DNA of 64,000 nt. Origin: an uncultured Methanobrevibacter sp. (GTDB taxonomy: Archaea > Methanobacteriota > Methanobacteria > Methanobacteriales > Methanobacteriaceae). The stretch covers positions 1 through 64,000 of the forward strand of contig NZ_CAMHFP010000007.1 of the NCBI RefSeq assembly GCF_946184425.1, written 5' to 3'. A program made the position numbers and the translations under genes. The number at the start of each line of letters is the position of its first letter. Position 1 is the stretch's first letter. This document shows positions 33,047 through 42,254 of the stretch, one piece after another. The notes beneath the pieces are model-generated. The model saw nothing but the letters and a program-made list of their open reading frames with translations, was not told the origin of the DNA and ran no database searches.

Positions 33047-34129
33047 ATGATCGAGGTTAATGAGCTAACAGACTACCTAGATGAATACTTAGAAGAAAAA
33101 CAAGAGGTAAAAAACTTAACTGAAGAAACAATAGAAAAACAAACATTTAATATTTCAAAATTCATTGAATATCTTGAAAATGAAGGGATAGATGAGTTGA
33201 ACAGTAGCAATGTCAAAAAACAGTTAAGACATTATCGTAGATACTGTTTAAAAAAACGTGGGAATAAAAGGACAACAGTTAAAACATATATGATGAATAT
33301 TTTGGAATTCATCAACTCAGAAGATGTTCAAGAAGAAATCCAGCATGATACAATCAAAATGAAGGATATCATTGAGGTTAAAGCTGAAGATCCTGAAACT
33401 GCTAAAAAAAGAATTGAAAAAATCAGCTTAACATGGCAGCAATCCAATTTCTTTTTGGATACGATCAAACAAAGAGGAAATCCAAGAGATTATGCGATTT
33501 GCAGAACTTTCATTGATTCCGGTATGAGGCTAAAGGAACTGGTACTTCTGAACAAGGATGATATTCAGGTTCCAATCGATGAAAAAGGATTTTATGAGCT
33601 GCCGAATGATACCAATGAGTTTATTGAAGTATATCTGCGTGCAGAAACCACTAAAGGAGAATTAAAGGACCGTACAACATTCATTACCTTCGACACGCTG
33701 GTCAGCTTAAATGATATGATAATGGATCGTATCACAAAACTTAGAAAAAACACAAATGATGTTTACAGACCAGTGATTCAAAGAAACAAAGCAGCAGAAG
33801 AAGTAAATCGTGAAGAATTATTTACAAACATTAAAGGTAAACGAATAGGAAAACGTGGAGTGCAGGATATAGTAAAAAAATATGCTCATCTTTCGGATGA
33901 TAGGATAGAATCAGAAAACATTGATTGTCCTGTAAACTATGGAAAAAATGTCAGTGTCCATATCCTCAGACACACCGCATTAAGCCATTATGCTGAAGTA
34001 TTGACTGTTGCTGAAGTTCAAACAATTGCAGGACACTCCAACAGCCAGACAACAGATAAATATATTCATGTTGATAGAGAACAAATGAAACAAAAATTAA
34101 AAGCAAATAATATGAAATTTAATATGTAA
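33047..34129 (+). CDS. tyrosine recombinase (XerC/D or integrase type)
   Basis: 360 aa, complete. An N-terminal SAM-like DNA-binding region (about 1-110) is followed by a catalytic domain with Arg in G-M-R-L-K-E-L (about residue 163), H-I-L-R-H-T (H-x2-R), A-G-H-S-N-S-Q-T-T and the nucleophile Tyr in D-K-Y-I-H-V. All key residues are present. AGGGGG ribosome site. It may resolve chromosome dimers, or integrate and excise the accessory region beside it. It is the only intact DNA recombinase near the repeat-bounded pieces, so it is also a candidate for acting on the repeats; that link is inference. Confidence 0.85.
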   Translation: MIEVNELTDYLDEYLEEKQEVKNLTEETIEKQTFNISKFIEYLENEGIDELNSSNVKKQLRHYRRYCLKKRGNKRTTVKTYMMNILEFINSEDVQEEIQHDTIKMKDIIEVKAEDPETAKKRIEKISLTWQQSNFFLDTIKQRGNPRDYAICRTFIDSGMRLKELVLLNKDDIQVPIDEKGFYELPNDTNEFIEVYLRAETTKGELKDRTTFITFDTLVSLNDMIMDRITKLRKNTNDVYRPVIQRNKAAEEVNREELFTNIKGKRIGKRGVQDIVKKYAHLSDDRIESENIDCPVNYGKNVSVHILRHTALSHYAEVLTVAEVQTIAGHSNSQTTDKYIHVDREQMKQKLKANNMKFNM

Positions 34130-34261
34130 TAATTAAATTTCCCTCTTTTTTTATTCTTTAAATATTAAATATGAACATTTAAATAGTATTTCATTAAAAT
34201 ATAATAATGATAGGAATTTTTTTATAATTCTATTTTTCATTAAATTTTTTTAAGGGTTTAT

Positions 34262-35284
34262 ATGATATCTAAAAGAATAATATTGTTATTGTGTATATTT
34301 TTGGTACTGATTCCCGTATTGGGAGTTAATGCAACAGATAATCATCATAATCTTCATGATATACAGCAGATTTTGGATGAAACTGATGAATCAGATATGA
34401 TTGGGTGTTGTTCCGTTGCCTTGCAATTAGATGGAAACAATAGTATTTTTTCTTTTAGACGTGATGCTAATTTAACCGCCGATATTTACATAGAAGAAAT
34501 AGATTGGCATGGTATTCAAGCTATTAAGCAATATAAAACTACTGGAGACTATTTCTGTCAGGTAATCATAACCAGCAACGGTTGGACTATAGGTTATGGT
34601 GGAGTAGATGACGGTCCTGATAACGAAAAAATCGAAGAAATTACTTCACATATGATTTCTGATGACAATAGTATTTCTGAAGATTATTTAAAACAAATTC
34701 AGGAAATAAAAAAATCTTACAAGTTAGGACATGTATTGATTAAAGCACCTAATGGTAACTATGGTATTGCTACAGCAAATGACCATTATATGGGTAAATT
34801 AGAACCTGGTCAGTATATTTCCGTCCCAAATAGGGATCATTATATGAGAGACGGTGAAATTCCATTGAATACCTCCGATAAGATTTCTGCAATGACCGAA
34901 ATGGCAGCATCAGACGGTTTTGGTCTTACCCGAAGAGATATTACAACTTATCATTTCCATACTTTTGAAAATTCAACACATAAAGGAAATATGACCGAAG
35001 CTTTTGTTTCTAATGATGACGGATCACTTTATGGTATGAACACAGCAGACCTTGTTGATAATGTATATTTCAATAAAACTTTATTCAAGGCTGAAGAAAT
35101 TCCTATTGCTCCAAATTATAAAGCTATGGGAAACATGACACTGGATCAACCTGTAAATCAGGTAAGCAATATATTGCTCCTATTTATACTTGCTATTGTG
35201 GTAGTGTTTATTGGAGTATTATTTATGGGAGTTTATCAACTTGTTAAATTTATTAGAAGAAGGCTTCGTCGCCGTAGATTTTAA
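34262..35284 (+). CDS. exported protein with C-terminal membrane anchor
   Basis: 340 aa with a signal peptide (residues 1-25), an external domain (about 45-295) starting with a Cys pair (I-G-C-C-S-V-A-L-Q-L), then a transmembrane helix (about 302-326) and an Arg-rich cytoplasmic end. The domain contains W-T-I-G-Y-G-G and T-T-Y-H-F-H-T-F. A Cys at the mouth of the folded domain could be a catalytic Cys as in Ntn or papain-like hydrolases, but I do not recognise the family. AAGGG precedes the ATG. Confidence 0.65.
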   Translation: MISKRIILLLCIFLVLIPVLGVNATDNHHNLHDIQQILDETDESDMIGCCSVALQLDGNNSIFSFRRDANLTADIYIEEIDWHGIQAIKQYKTTGDYFCQVIITSNGWTIGYGGVDDGPDNEKIEEITSHMISDDNSISEDYLKQIQEIKKSYKLGHVLIKAPNGNYGIATANDHYMGKLEPGQYISVPNRDHYMRDGEIPLNTSDKISAMTEMAASDGFGLTRRDITTYHFHTFENSTHKGNMTEAFVSNDDGSLYGMNTADLVDNVYFNKTLFKAEEIPIAPNYKAMGNMTLDQPVNQVSNILLLFILAIVVVFIGVLFMGVYQLVKFIRRRLRRRRF

Positions 35285-36034
35285 TAAATTTCATAAATTT
35301 TAATAAAAAACAGTGAAAATTAAAGAAAATGTTATATTTCAATAGCTTGATATATATCAAACAGTTCATTTATGACATTTTATCAATATTATATGAGTAT
35401 AAGTGGTAAAATATGTATTAATACTTTAATCTGTAAATATTGAAAATATGTATTATATATATTTCTGCAAATACAGAAAAATGTATTTATATATTAATAT
35501 ACCTACTACCACATTACTAATTATATGTAAATATATATAATTACTATTAATGGTTAATTATCTATAATATATACTAATACTATTTTTACATATTTCCGTA
35601 TAATACATATTTATGGATAATATACGGAAATACTTTTCCGACTATAGTAATATTACACTAACAAGAATTTTAATAAAAATAACGATTTTAAGAGTTTAAA
35701 ATTTAATATAACATTCAGTATACTATGATTATAAATTAAATTAGTTCCCTATCATTATTTATCAATAGTTATAAACTAAATAATTACCTTAGCACTTTTA
35801 TTTTTTATAAAATTTATTAAATTTTATGAAATTTATTATTTTTGACGTTTACCATTTCAAGCTTGACATTTCATAAATATTCAAAAAGTATAGATTTAAA
35901 CTTTTACATATATATGGATTAGTTAAACTTTAATGATTTCGTTAAAATGTAATATTATTTATAAAAAATTGGGTTAAATTTTTATAGTTTTTTTCTAAAA
36001 CCTAATATTAAATAGCATAATTGAGGTTTTATTA
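35285..36034 (+). other. 750-base AT-rich non-coding region with inverted repeats
   Basis: No open frame of significance on either strand. It contains short A/T tandem-like patterns (ATATGTATT, TATATATT) and a clear inverted repeat at 35591-35632. The 3' end carries the GAGGT ribosome site of the next gene. It is the longest gap in the window and could be a regulatory region, an RNA gene or an old origin; nothing decides. Confidence 0.5.
35591..35632. repeat. 12-base inverted repeat
   Basis: TATTTCCGTATA (35591-35602) and its exact complement TATACGGAAATA (35621-35632) surround an 18-base loop. No T-run follows directly, so it is not a simple terminator. Confidence 0.7.
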
Positions 36035-36832
36035 ATGGAATTCAATATAGTTAACAAAATCGACGGAAAATTTAAACCGATAGTACTGCTTAAAAGTGAT
36101 GAATTGCCTGAAGAGGCAATATGTCCAAAACCAGGTAAAGGCGGCTGTGCAATGGCATTTGTATCACAGACAATTGCCAAAAGAAAAACAACAGCATTCG
36201 GACGTGAAAACATTACATGCGGAGGTGTAGCAACAGGATTTGGATGGGGAGACGGTTTTGCTGATGAGGCAGCTCTTGAATTTCAGGCCACATTCCTTTC
36301 ACAGGGTGAAGATTCAGCAAAAGACAGGGAACAATATCTAAAAAGTTTAGAAAACAGGCCTCCAAATGTTAAGGAAATGTTTACAAAAGGTGAGAGGATA
36401 TATTGTGATTTTGATACTGCAGTAGACCACATAAAATCAAGGCCGGTTTACGATGAAAATGAATATGTCATATTCAAACCTATTGAGCTACTTGGAGAAG
36501 GTGAAATTCCTCATTCTGTTGTTTTTACATTAAATATAATAGAATTGTCTGCTGTTTTACAGATTAACGGTTCATTCAGGTCAAAAACTGCACACATAAT
36601 GACTCCTCAGGCATCAGCATGTCAGGCAATAGGGTCATTTACATTTGAACAGAAAGACAGTGACGACCCGGTACCTGTTTTAAGCCCGATTGACTTTGCT
36701 GCAAGAGCTCATATGAAACATTTCATTCCTGATGATTATATGTGCCTCTCAATGCCTTGGAAATTGTTTTTGAAACTGGATGAGTTAAGTAAAAAAAGTG
36801 TTTTTCAGACTCATTTATGGACTGACTGGTAA
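36035..36832 (+). CDS. DUF169 family protein
   Basis: 265 aa. Recognisable DUF169 pattern: P-E-E-A-I-C-P-K-P-G-K-G-G-C-A-M-A-F near residues 28-45, then the conserved region I-T-C-G-G-V-A-T-G-F-G. Common in methanogens and anaerobes, of unknown biochemistry; the conserved Cys residues suggest a redox or metal role. GAGGT precedes the ATG by about ten bases. No operon partner. Confidence 0.8.
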   Translation: MEFNIVNKIDGKFKPIVLLKSDELPEEAICPKPGKGGCAMAFVSQTIAKRKTTAFGRENITCGGVATGFGWGDGFADEAALEFQATFLSQGEDSAKDREQYLKSLENRPPNVKEMFTKGERIYCDFDTAVDHIKSRPVYDENEYVIFKPIELLGEGEIPHSVVFTLNIIELSAVLQINGSFRSKTAHIMTPQASACQAIGSFTFEQKDSDDPVPVLSPIDFAARAHMKHFIPDDYMCLSMPWKLFLKLDELSKKSVFQTHLWTDW

Positions 36833-36924
36833 AAAAAAGAGTATTGTGGATAAGAAATTTACAATATTCAATTTCTTTTTTTTGTATAAAAATGAATTTT
36901 ACTATTTTAAATTAATAATAATTA

Positions 36925-36954
36925 AAAAAGATAGTTGCTAAAAACTATCTTTTT
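36925..36954. terminator. bidirectional hairpin terminator
   Basis: AAAAAGATAGTT (36925-36936) pairs with AACTATCTTTTT (36943-36954), giving an A-flanked, T-flanked hairpin that can serve both the DUF169 gene and the convergent MFS gene, whose stop codon lies in the right arm. Confidence 0.75.
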
Positions 36955-38330
36955 GTATTGAATTCAGATTTGGATCTGACACCCACAAGGGAAGCGAATA
37001 TTGCAAGTACACATGCAACAGTACATATTCCGCAGATTATTTGTGATGCCTGAATAATCATGCCTGCATATTGTGTGGACAGTTGCAGATTTCCCATAAC
37101 CCATGCGAACACCAATGTCAGAAGACCCAAACTCATGGTCTGGCCTATTGTTCTCATGGTTGCCTGAGAGGCTGATGCTGTTGGAGCATCCTTAGGAGGA
37201 ACTGAGCTCATAATTGCATTCATGTTCGGACTTGAAAAGAGTCCCATACCAATTCCCTGAAGTATCATTGCAACAACAACAAGATATACTGGGGTATCTG
37301 CATTTAAAAATGTCAATATAAGAAGTGCAACTGTTGCAATACCCATTCCAAATGCGGCAAGTTTCTGCGGATGAATCCTGTCTGACAGTTTTCCCGCATT
37401 AGGGGCCATGACTGCCATCAGTATTGGTGTAATTATCAAAATCAATCCTGCCATCTGGGCATTCCATCCTCTCACATACTGGAAATGATAGTTAAGAATT
37501 GTGGTAACTACCATAACTGCAATGTAACTGCATAGTGATGCTATATTGGATGATGTGAACTTTCCGTTCTTGAAGAGGTTCATATTGAATACTGGGGACT
37601 TTTGCCTTAACTCATATGCTCCAAATATTACAAGCAATAATATTCCGGCAATTGTAATAATCAGACCGTTTTGTGTAGTCAGTGTTGTAAATCCGTATAT
37701 GAAAGCAAGAATTCCTATTCCATATAGAATGGAACCTATCTTGTCAATCTTGTCGTTTTCATATGTTTTCCACTCCTGAGGTATTTTCAAAATCATCAGT
37801 ATTATGCATAACACCAAAAATGGAATTACAAAGTAAAACATTGATCTCCATCCCAGGTTATGCACTAAAAATCCACATATTACCGGAGAAAGTGAAGTTG
37901 CAAGATATACTCCTGTGACTGTAAATCCTAATGCTTTTCCCCTGTTTTGAGGTTTGACAGCCTGTACTACCATAGCCATTGCAGAAACATTTAAAAATGC
38001 TACGCCCGCACCTTGAAGCATTCTGAATATGAGGAATGTTTCAGTTGAAAATGAAAGGCATGCACCGATTGATGCTATAAGATACAGGATGACCCCTGCA
38101 AGCAGTGTTTTTTTTACTCCGAACTTTCCTGATATCTGACCTGCCGGAACTGTGAAAATGGCCACAACCAGGAAAAATATTGTCGGCACCCAGTTCTGTA
38201 TGACATTGTTCATTGCGAATTCCTGCGCAATGGCTGGAACTCCGATGATGATACCATTTGAGAGAAACACAGCAAAAAAAGATGTGATGAATGATATCAT
38301 TATTATATATGTTTCAAATTCTATTTTCAT
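36945..38330 (-). CDS. MFS drug efflux transporter (DHA2-like)
   Basis: 461 aa with 12-14 hydrophobic segments. Early motifs include S-N-G-I-I-I-G-V-P-A-I-A and the motif-C-like stretch M-L-Q-G-A-G-V-A-F-L-N-V-S-A-M-A-M, with R-G-K-A-L-G-F after helix 4, as in EmrB/QacA-type proton-driven exporters. It is the second gene of an operon with a MarR regulator (14-base gap), the usual arrangement for inducible efflux. Substrate not predictable. Confidence 0.82.
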   Translation of the reverse strand: MKIEFETYIIMISFITSFFAVFLSNGIIIGVPAIAQEFAMNNVIQNWVPTIFFLVVAIFTVPAGQISGKFGVKKTLLAGVILYLIASIGACLSFSTETFLIFRMLQGAGVAFLNVSAMAMVVQAVKPQNRGKALGFTVTGVYLATSLSPVICGFLVHNLGWRSMFYFVIPFLVLCIILMILKIPQEWKTYENDKIDKIGSILYGIGILAFIYGFTTLTTQNGLIITIAGILLLVIFGAYELRQKSPVFNMNLFKNGKFTSSNIASLCSYIAVMVVTTILNYHFQYVRGWNAQMAGLILIITPILMAVMAPNAGKLSDRIHPQKLAAFGMGIATVALLILTFLNADTPVYLVVVAMILQGIGMGLFSSPNMNAIMSSVPPKDAPTASASQATMRTIGQTMSLGLLTLVFAWVMGNLQLSTQYAGMIIQASQIICGICTVACVLAIFASLVGVRSKSEFNTKR

Positions 38331-38344
38331 AATAAACCCTCTAA

Positions 38345-38794
38345 TTATTTATTTTCTATAAGCTTCATGCCCATAATTGCGATTTCTTCCAGTCTTTTTT
38401 TAAGTTCCATGTCCTCTTGTGTGATTCCGACTTCATCCTCCCATTCCTTCGAGATTCTTCTGTATTCCGGAACCAATTTCGAGCCTTTTTCTGTTGTGTT
38501 CAGCATGTATTTTCTTCTGTTTTGCGGATTGACCTCTCTTTTGATATATCCTTCATTTTCGAATTTTTTAAGTATTTTAGCAATATTGCCTTTGCTTTGA
38601 CCGAACATACTGACAAGTTCATCCTGTGAACATCCGGGATGGTCATAAATGAACATTATGTATCTTACGTCATGGCCAAAATCAACGTTTGAAAATTTGG
38701 ATTTCATGTATTTCTGCTGATTTAGGGAAATGTTGTGTATCCATGCGACGAAAGGAGAATTGTCAGTTATTCCCTGAAAAGAATCATCTTTCAT
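38345..38794 (-). CDS. MarR-family transcriptional regulator
   Basis: 149 aa winged-helix protein: helix-turn-helix S-Q-D-E-L-V-S-M-F-G-Q-S-K-G-N-I-A-K-I-L-K-K-F and wing I-K-R-E-V-N-P-Q-N-R-R-K-Y-M-L. AGGTG ribosome site. It probably represses its own operon with the MFS exporter and releases DNA when a drug or phenolic compound binds. The inverted repeat at 38835-38850 just upstream is the likely operator. Confidence 0.82.
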   Translation of the reverse strand: MKDDSFQGITDNSPFVAWIHNISLNQQKYMKSKFSNVDFGHDVRYIMFIYDHPGCSQDELVSMFGQSKGNIAKILKKFENEGYIKREVNPQNRRKYMLNTTEKGSKLVPEYRRISKEWEDEVGITQEDMELKKRLEEIAIMGMKLIENK

Positions 38795-38834
38795 TATTTC
38801 ACCTGGTTAACAGTATAGTTTGAGCGCATATAAA

Positions 38835-38850
38835 TGTTTCTATTGAAACA
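38835..38850. promoter_or_regulatory. putative MarR operator
   Basis: TGTTTC (38835-38840), TATT, GAAACA (38845-38850): a perfect inverted repeat in the divergent gap between the marR-MFS operon and mntP, next to a TATA-like CATATAAAT. A further AGGAAACA half-site-like sequence lies about ten bases away. Confidence 0.55.
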
Positions 38851-38902
38851 GTTAATTAGGAAACAATAATATTTTTATTTGCAAATCATCAATCTAATAT
38901 CA

Positions 38903-39457
38903 ATGTCACTTAATCTCATTTCGGTTTTTTTGATTGCGGTCGCTCTTGCAATGGATGCATTCAGCGTTTCCCTGACTAAAGGGTTTACTCAAAAAAATCT
39001 TAAGATACGGGAAAAATTATATTATGGTCTGTTTTTCGGAACATTCCAGTTCATTATGCCTATTCTTGGATATTTCTCTGCAAGTACAATATCCGGCATA
39101 ATAGAATCATTCGCATCAATTATAGGTTTCATTTTACTTTTGGCTATCGGACTCAATATGATTCGTGAGAGTCTTTTCGGTAACGGTGAAGACATTACAG
39201 ATGAATTTTCATTTAGGGAAGTTACCCTGCTTGCAATAGCTACAAGTATCGATGCATTTGCAGTTGGAATTACATTTGCACTTTTGAAAGATCCTATATG
39301 GATATCTTCTGCAATAATAGGTGTGGTTGCATTTGCATTTAGTGTTGTCGGCGTATATATCGGAAGGCAACTTGGTGACTGGTTAGGTGATAAATTCCAA
39401 ATATTAGGTGGTGTAATCCTAATATTGATTGGAATTAAAATACTTTTAGGATTTTAG
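38903..39457 (+). CDS. mntP: manganese efflux pump MntP
   Basis: 184 aa, six transmembrane segments in two similar halves marked by A-M-D-A-F-S-V-S-L and S-I-D-A-F-A-V-G-I, the conserved Asp-containing motifs of the MntP family, which exports Mn(II). The ATG at 38903 fits the family's N-terminus; an upstream in-frame TTG at 38879 is less likely. Its stop overlaps that of the convergent coiled-coil gene. Confidence 0.85.
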   Translation: MSLNLISVFLIAVALAMDAFSVSLTKGFTQKNLKIREKLYYGLFFGTFQFIMPILGYFSASTISGIIESFASIIGFILLLAIGLNMIRESLFGNGEDITDEFSFREVTLLAIATSIDAFAVGITFALLKDPIWISSAIIGVVAFAFSVVGVYIGRQLGDWLGDKFQILGGVILILIGIKILLGF

Positions 39458-39825
39458 AACTTAAAGAAATCATTAGCCCAACTGATTTCACGTTTTACAT
39501 CCTGAACTTTGATTTCATAAGATTTTTTATCATTATATTGGTCTTGAAGCATTTTTGTTTTTTCGTAAACGTCAATTGGAGATTCTTTCAGCTTATTGAA
39601 CTCTTCCATTTCCTTATCAAGCTCTTCAATCTGCTTTTGAAGCTCTGATTTCTGATTTGTAACCTCTGTAAGTCTTTGATCAATCAGTTCATTACTGTGT
39701 TCCAAAATGTCTTCCCTAAACTTAAATAGCAAGTCTATAGCATCACCTACTGAAATGCCGTTTTCTTCAAGAACTTGAACTTTTTCCATCTGTTCCTCTG
39801 TCAATTCAATTGTTTTTTCACCCAT
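39454..39825 (-). CDS. coiled-coil protein
   Basis: 123 aa. The N-terminal part (residues 5-45) could be a short DNA-binding or dimer domain; residues about 45-85 form a strong heptad coiled coil (L-Q-K-Q-I-E-E-L-D-K-E-M-E-E-F). Overlaps the mntP 3' end by four bases, tail to tail. Family not recognised. Confidence 0.65.
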   Translation of the reverse strand: MGEKTIELTEEQMEKVQVLEENGISVGDAIDLLFKFREDILEHSNELIDQRLTEVTNQKSELQKQIEELDKEMEEFNKLKESPIDVYEKTKMLQDQYNDKKSYEIKVQDVKREISWANDFFKF

Positions 39826-39892
39826 GTTTATACCTCAAAAAATATAGTTACTAATATTTTTATAAATAATAAGATTAATAGATTACTATTTT

Positions 39893-40342
39893 TTACATCA
39901 TATTTTCATTATATGACCTGAACTGTTTGATGAAATAATCAAGTTCCTCTTCAATTTTAGTCAAGGATAGTGTTGGTTTGTAGTTTAGAAGAGTATTTAG
40001 TGCTATAAGCAAAGGTATGGCCTCACCTACACGGACATTGTTGAATTCCAGTGTCTGGTAAGTAATTTTAAAATTTCCGTTAAGATGCTCATCAATTCTC
40101 AGACCCTGAGGGATGAAATTGATTTCCTGTTTATCAATCAGCTCCTCCAGGACTGCAGTACCTTCAAGAATGTCTTCAAATTCCACCTTTTCCTTTGAAA
40201 GAATTGGTGTTATGAAATCAAATAGTATGTCATAGTCATATTTTGAATAGTGATGCCTGAAGTAATTGTCCACCATCAGATAATTGATGTAAAGCTCATG
40301 GTTTTGAATAGAATATTTCTTGTTATTCAATATGAATTCCAT
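39893..40342 (-). CDS. unrecognised 149-aa protein
   Basis: Soluble, mixed alpha/beta protein (N-N-K-K-Y-S-I-Q-N-H-E-L-Y, G-E-A-I-P-L-L-I-A-L-N-T-L-L). No signal peptide or membrane segment and no motif that assigns a role. It stands alone between the coiled-coil gene and the MATE gene. Confidence 0.6.
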   Translation of the reverse strand: MEFILNNKKYSIQNHELYINYLMVDNYFRHHYSKYDYDILFDFITPILSKEKVEFEDILEGTAVLEELIDKQEINFIPQGLRIDEHLNGNFKITYQTLEFNNVRVGEAIPLLIALNTLLNYKPTLSLTKIEEELDYFIKQFRSYNENMM

Positions 40343-40383
40343 AATTAAAGTATGGTAAAAAATAGTATAAAAAAATAGCCCTT

Positions 40384-41781
40384 CTAAGAGCTATTTTCAT
40401 GACTTGTATATTTTCTTATTGAAATCTGTTTGAATTTTCTGATGAAGAATTTCGCCCAGATATAACCTACAGTTCCTCCTACGAAACATCCGAATACCAC
40501 TCCGCCGTAGATTCCCGGAAGTCCCCATCCGAAGATAAAGCAGAAAAGGTATGCGAATATACTTTCCAAAATCAGTGATCTTAAAAGTGTAATCAGAAGT
40601 GAATATACTCCCTTTCCGACTCCCTGAAACATCATTGATGACATTATACCATGAGGGATTGCCAGAACAAACAGGCTTAGAACGGATATTGCTGTTGCAA
40701 TCTCTGATGCAAGTCCCGCACTGGCCTGAGTATATGCAAACATTCCTGCGATTTGACCTGAAAATATAAACATTACTGCTCCAAGCAATATTGATACAAC
40801 AAAACCAATCCTGATTGAGTATGAATGAGCGGTCTGGAGGTTTTCATAGTTATGTGCACCGTAAGCAACACCTGCAACTGTAAGAACCGCTGTTCCGATA
40901 CCTATTAACGGAATCATTGCCAATTGCACAATTCTCATTGAAGCAGTATATACAGCCACTGCAGTGGTACCAGCAGCAAGCACAAGCATACTGTTAATTA
41001 TAATTGCCAATGCTGAAAATACGATGTTTTCCAGTGTTGAAGGAATAGCGACCTGCAATGTGTCAAGCATGATTTGACCTGAGTAGTTAAAGTTTTTAGG
41101 AGACAAGTCAAGGTAAAGGTCTTTTTTACCCCAAATCCAGTAGCTCATCACAAGACATGAAAGTATTGCAGATATCACTGTTGCCCATGCTGCTCCTGCA
41201 ATTCCGAATTTCAATACATAAATGAATATAGGATCCAATATGATGTTCATTATTGCAGTTACGGCAATTGCAATTGTTGCCCTTCTCATGTCCCCTTCAG
41301 ATCTGAATATTGCGGAAGCAACTCCGGAATATACAAAAATGAAAAGGAATCCGAATATCACATAACTGTAATCCATTGCATATTGAATGGTATTTCCCGC
41401 ACCCATAAACTGTAAAATAGGAACCATAAATACTTCTATCAATATTGTAAATATTACTGATACGATAATTGACAATACGATTGCATGCAATCCTGCATTG
41501 TTTGCCTGTTCTATATTTTTAGCACCGATGTTTCTTGCAATAAGTGAGTTTGCACCGGCACCAATTCCGTTTCCAAGTCCTACAAGTACCATAAATAATG
41601 GTGTAATAAATCCAACTGCTGCAAGGGCATCCGCACCAAGCCCTGCAACCCAAATACTGTCTGCGATGTTATACATCATAATTAAAAGCATGGAAACCAT
41701 CATCGGCAATGCCAGTTTTATGATTGCCTTTTTAGGGTCTCCTGTAATCATTTCGATATTGCTGTTTTTTTGTTTTGCCAT
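40384..41781 (-). CDS. MATE-family multidrug efflux transporter
   Basis: 465 aa with about 12 transmembrane helices in two halves. Family features near the start: D-P-K-K-A-I-I-K-L-A-L-P-M-M, N-I-A-D-S-I-W-V-A-G-L-G-A-D-A-L-A-A-V-G, then G-N-G-I-G-A-G-A-N-S-L-I-A-R. Exports cationic compounds against Na+ or H+. It follows a MarR gene by two bases, so the two are coupled. Confidence 0.85.
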   Translation of the reverse strand: MAKQKNSNIEMITGDPKKAIIKLALPMMVSMLLIMMYNIADSIWVAGLGADALAAVGFITPLFMVLVGLGNGIGAGANSLIARNIGAKNIEQANNAGLHAIVLSIIVSVIFTILIEVFMVPILQFMGAGNTIQYAMDYSYVIFGFLFIFVYSGVASAIFRSEGDMRRATIAIAVTAIMNIILDPIFIYVLKFGIAGAAWATVISAILSCLVMSYWIWGKKDLYLDLSPKNFNYSGQIMLDTLQVAIPSTLENIVFSALAIIINSMLVLAAGTTAVAVYTASMRIVQLAMIPLIGIGTAVLTVAGVAYGAHNYENLQTAHSYSIRIGFVVSILLGAVMFIFSGQIAGMFAYTQASAGLASEIATAISVLSLFVLAIPHGIMSSMMFQGVGKGVYSLLITLLRSLILESIFAYLFCFIFGWGLPGIYGGVVFGCFVGGTVGYIWAKFFIRKFKQISIRKYTSHENSS

Positions 41782-41783
41782 TC

Positions 41784-42245
41784 CTATTCTCCTTCATTTA
41801 ACTCTATAGCATTTATTGCAATTTCCTTTAAAACATTTTTAAATGTCCTATCATCAATAATATCATTATTAAATACTTCTTTTTCCCATTTATTTAAAAT
41901 CTCGATACCTTTTTTCATGATTTCTTTGCCTTTTGGGGTAAGTGATATCTTGTTCTGTCTTCGGTTGTTTTCATCAATTTCGCGAACAATCAAATCTTTG
42001 TCTTCCATTTTTTTTATGGATCTTGCAACAGCGCCTTTGTTGAAATTGCATCTGCTGGCTATACTGTCCTGGTTTATGTTGTTTTGATGTGAAATCTCAA
42101 AAAGCAGATGGAGCTGTGTTGAATTGATGTCCAAATCCTTCAGATGATGATTCAAATAGATAATCTGGCTTCTTGAAATCATTGAAATCAATTTGCCTAT
42201 GGGAAGCACTGAAGCGTCCAGCTGTTTGAATTCTTCAAGGGACAT
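41784..42245 (-). CDS. MarR-family transcriptional regulator
   Basis: 153 aa, winged helix (N-Q-D-S-I-A-S-R-C-N-F-N-K-G-A-V-A-R-S-I; wing V-R-E-I-D-E-N-N-R-R-Q-N-K-I-S-L). It lies between a flavodoxin gene (nine-base gap) and the MATE gene (two-base gap), so all three probably form one operon, read from the promoter near 42740. Likely self-repressing, drug-responsive. Confidence 0.82.
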   Translation of the reverse strand: MSLEEFKQLDASVLPIGKLISMISRSQIIYLNHHLKDLDINSTQLHLLFEISHQNNINQDSIASRCNFNKGAVARSIKKMEDKDLIVREIDENNRRQNKISLTPKGKEIMKKGIEILNKWEKEVFNNDIIDDRTFKNVLKEIAINAIELNEGE

Positions 42246-42254
42246 GTTATCATC

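Noticed and set aside
35285-36034. Chromosomal replication origin
   Set aside because: AT-rich with inverted repeats, but no cdc6/orc1 gene nearby and no recognisable origin-box series.
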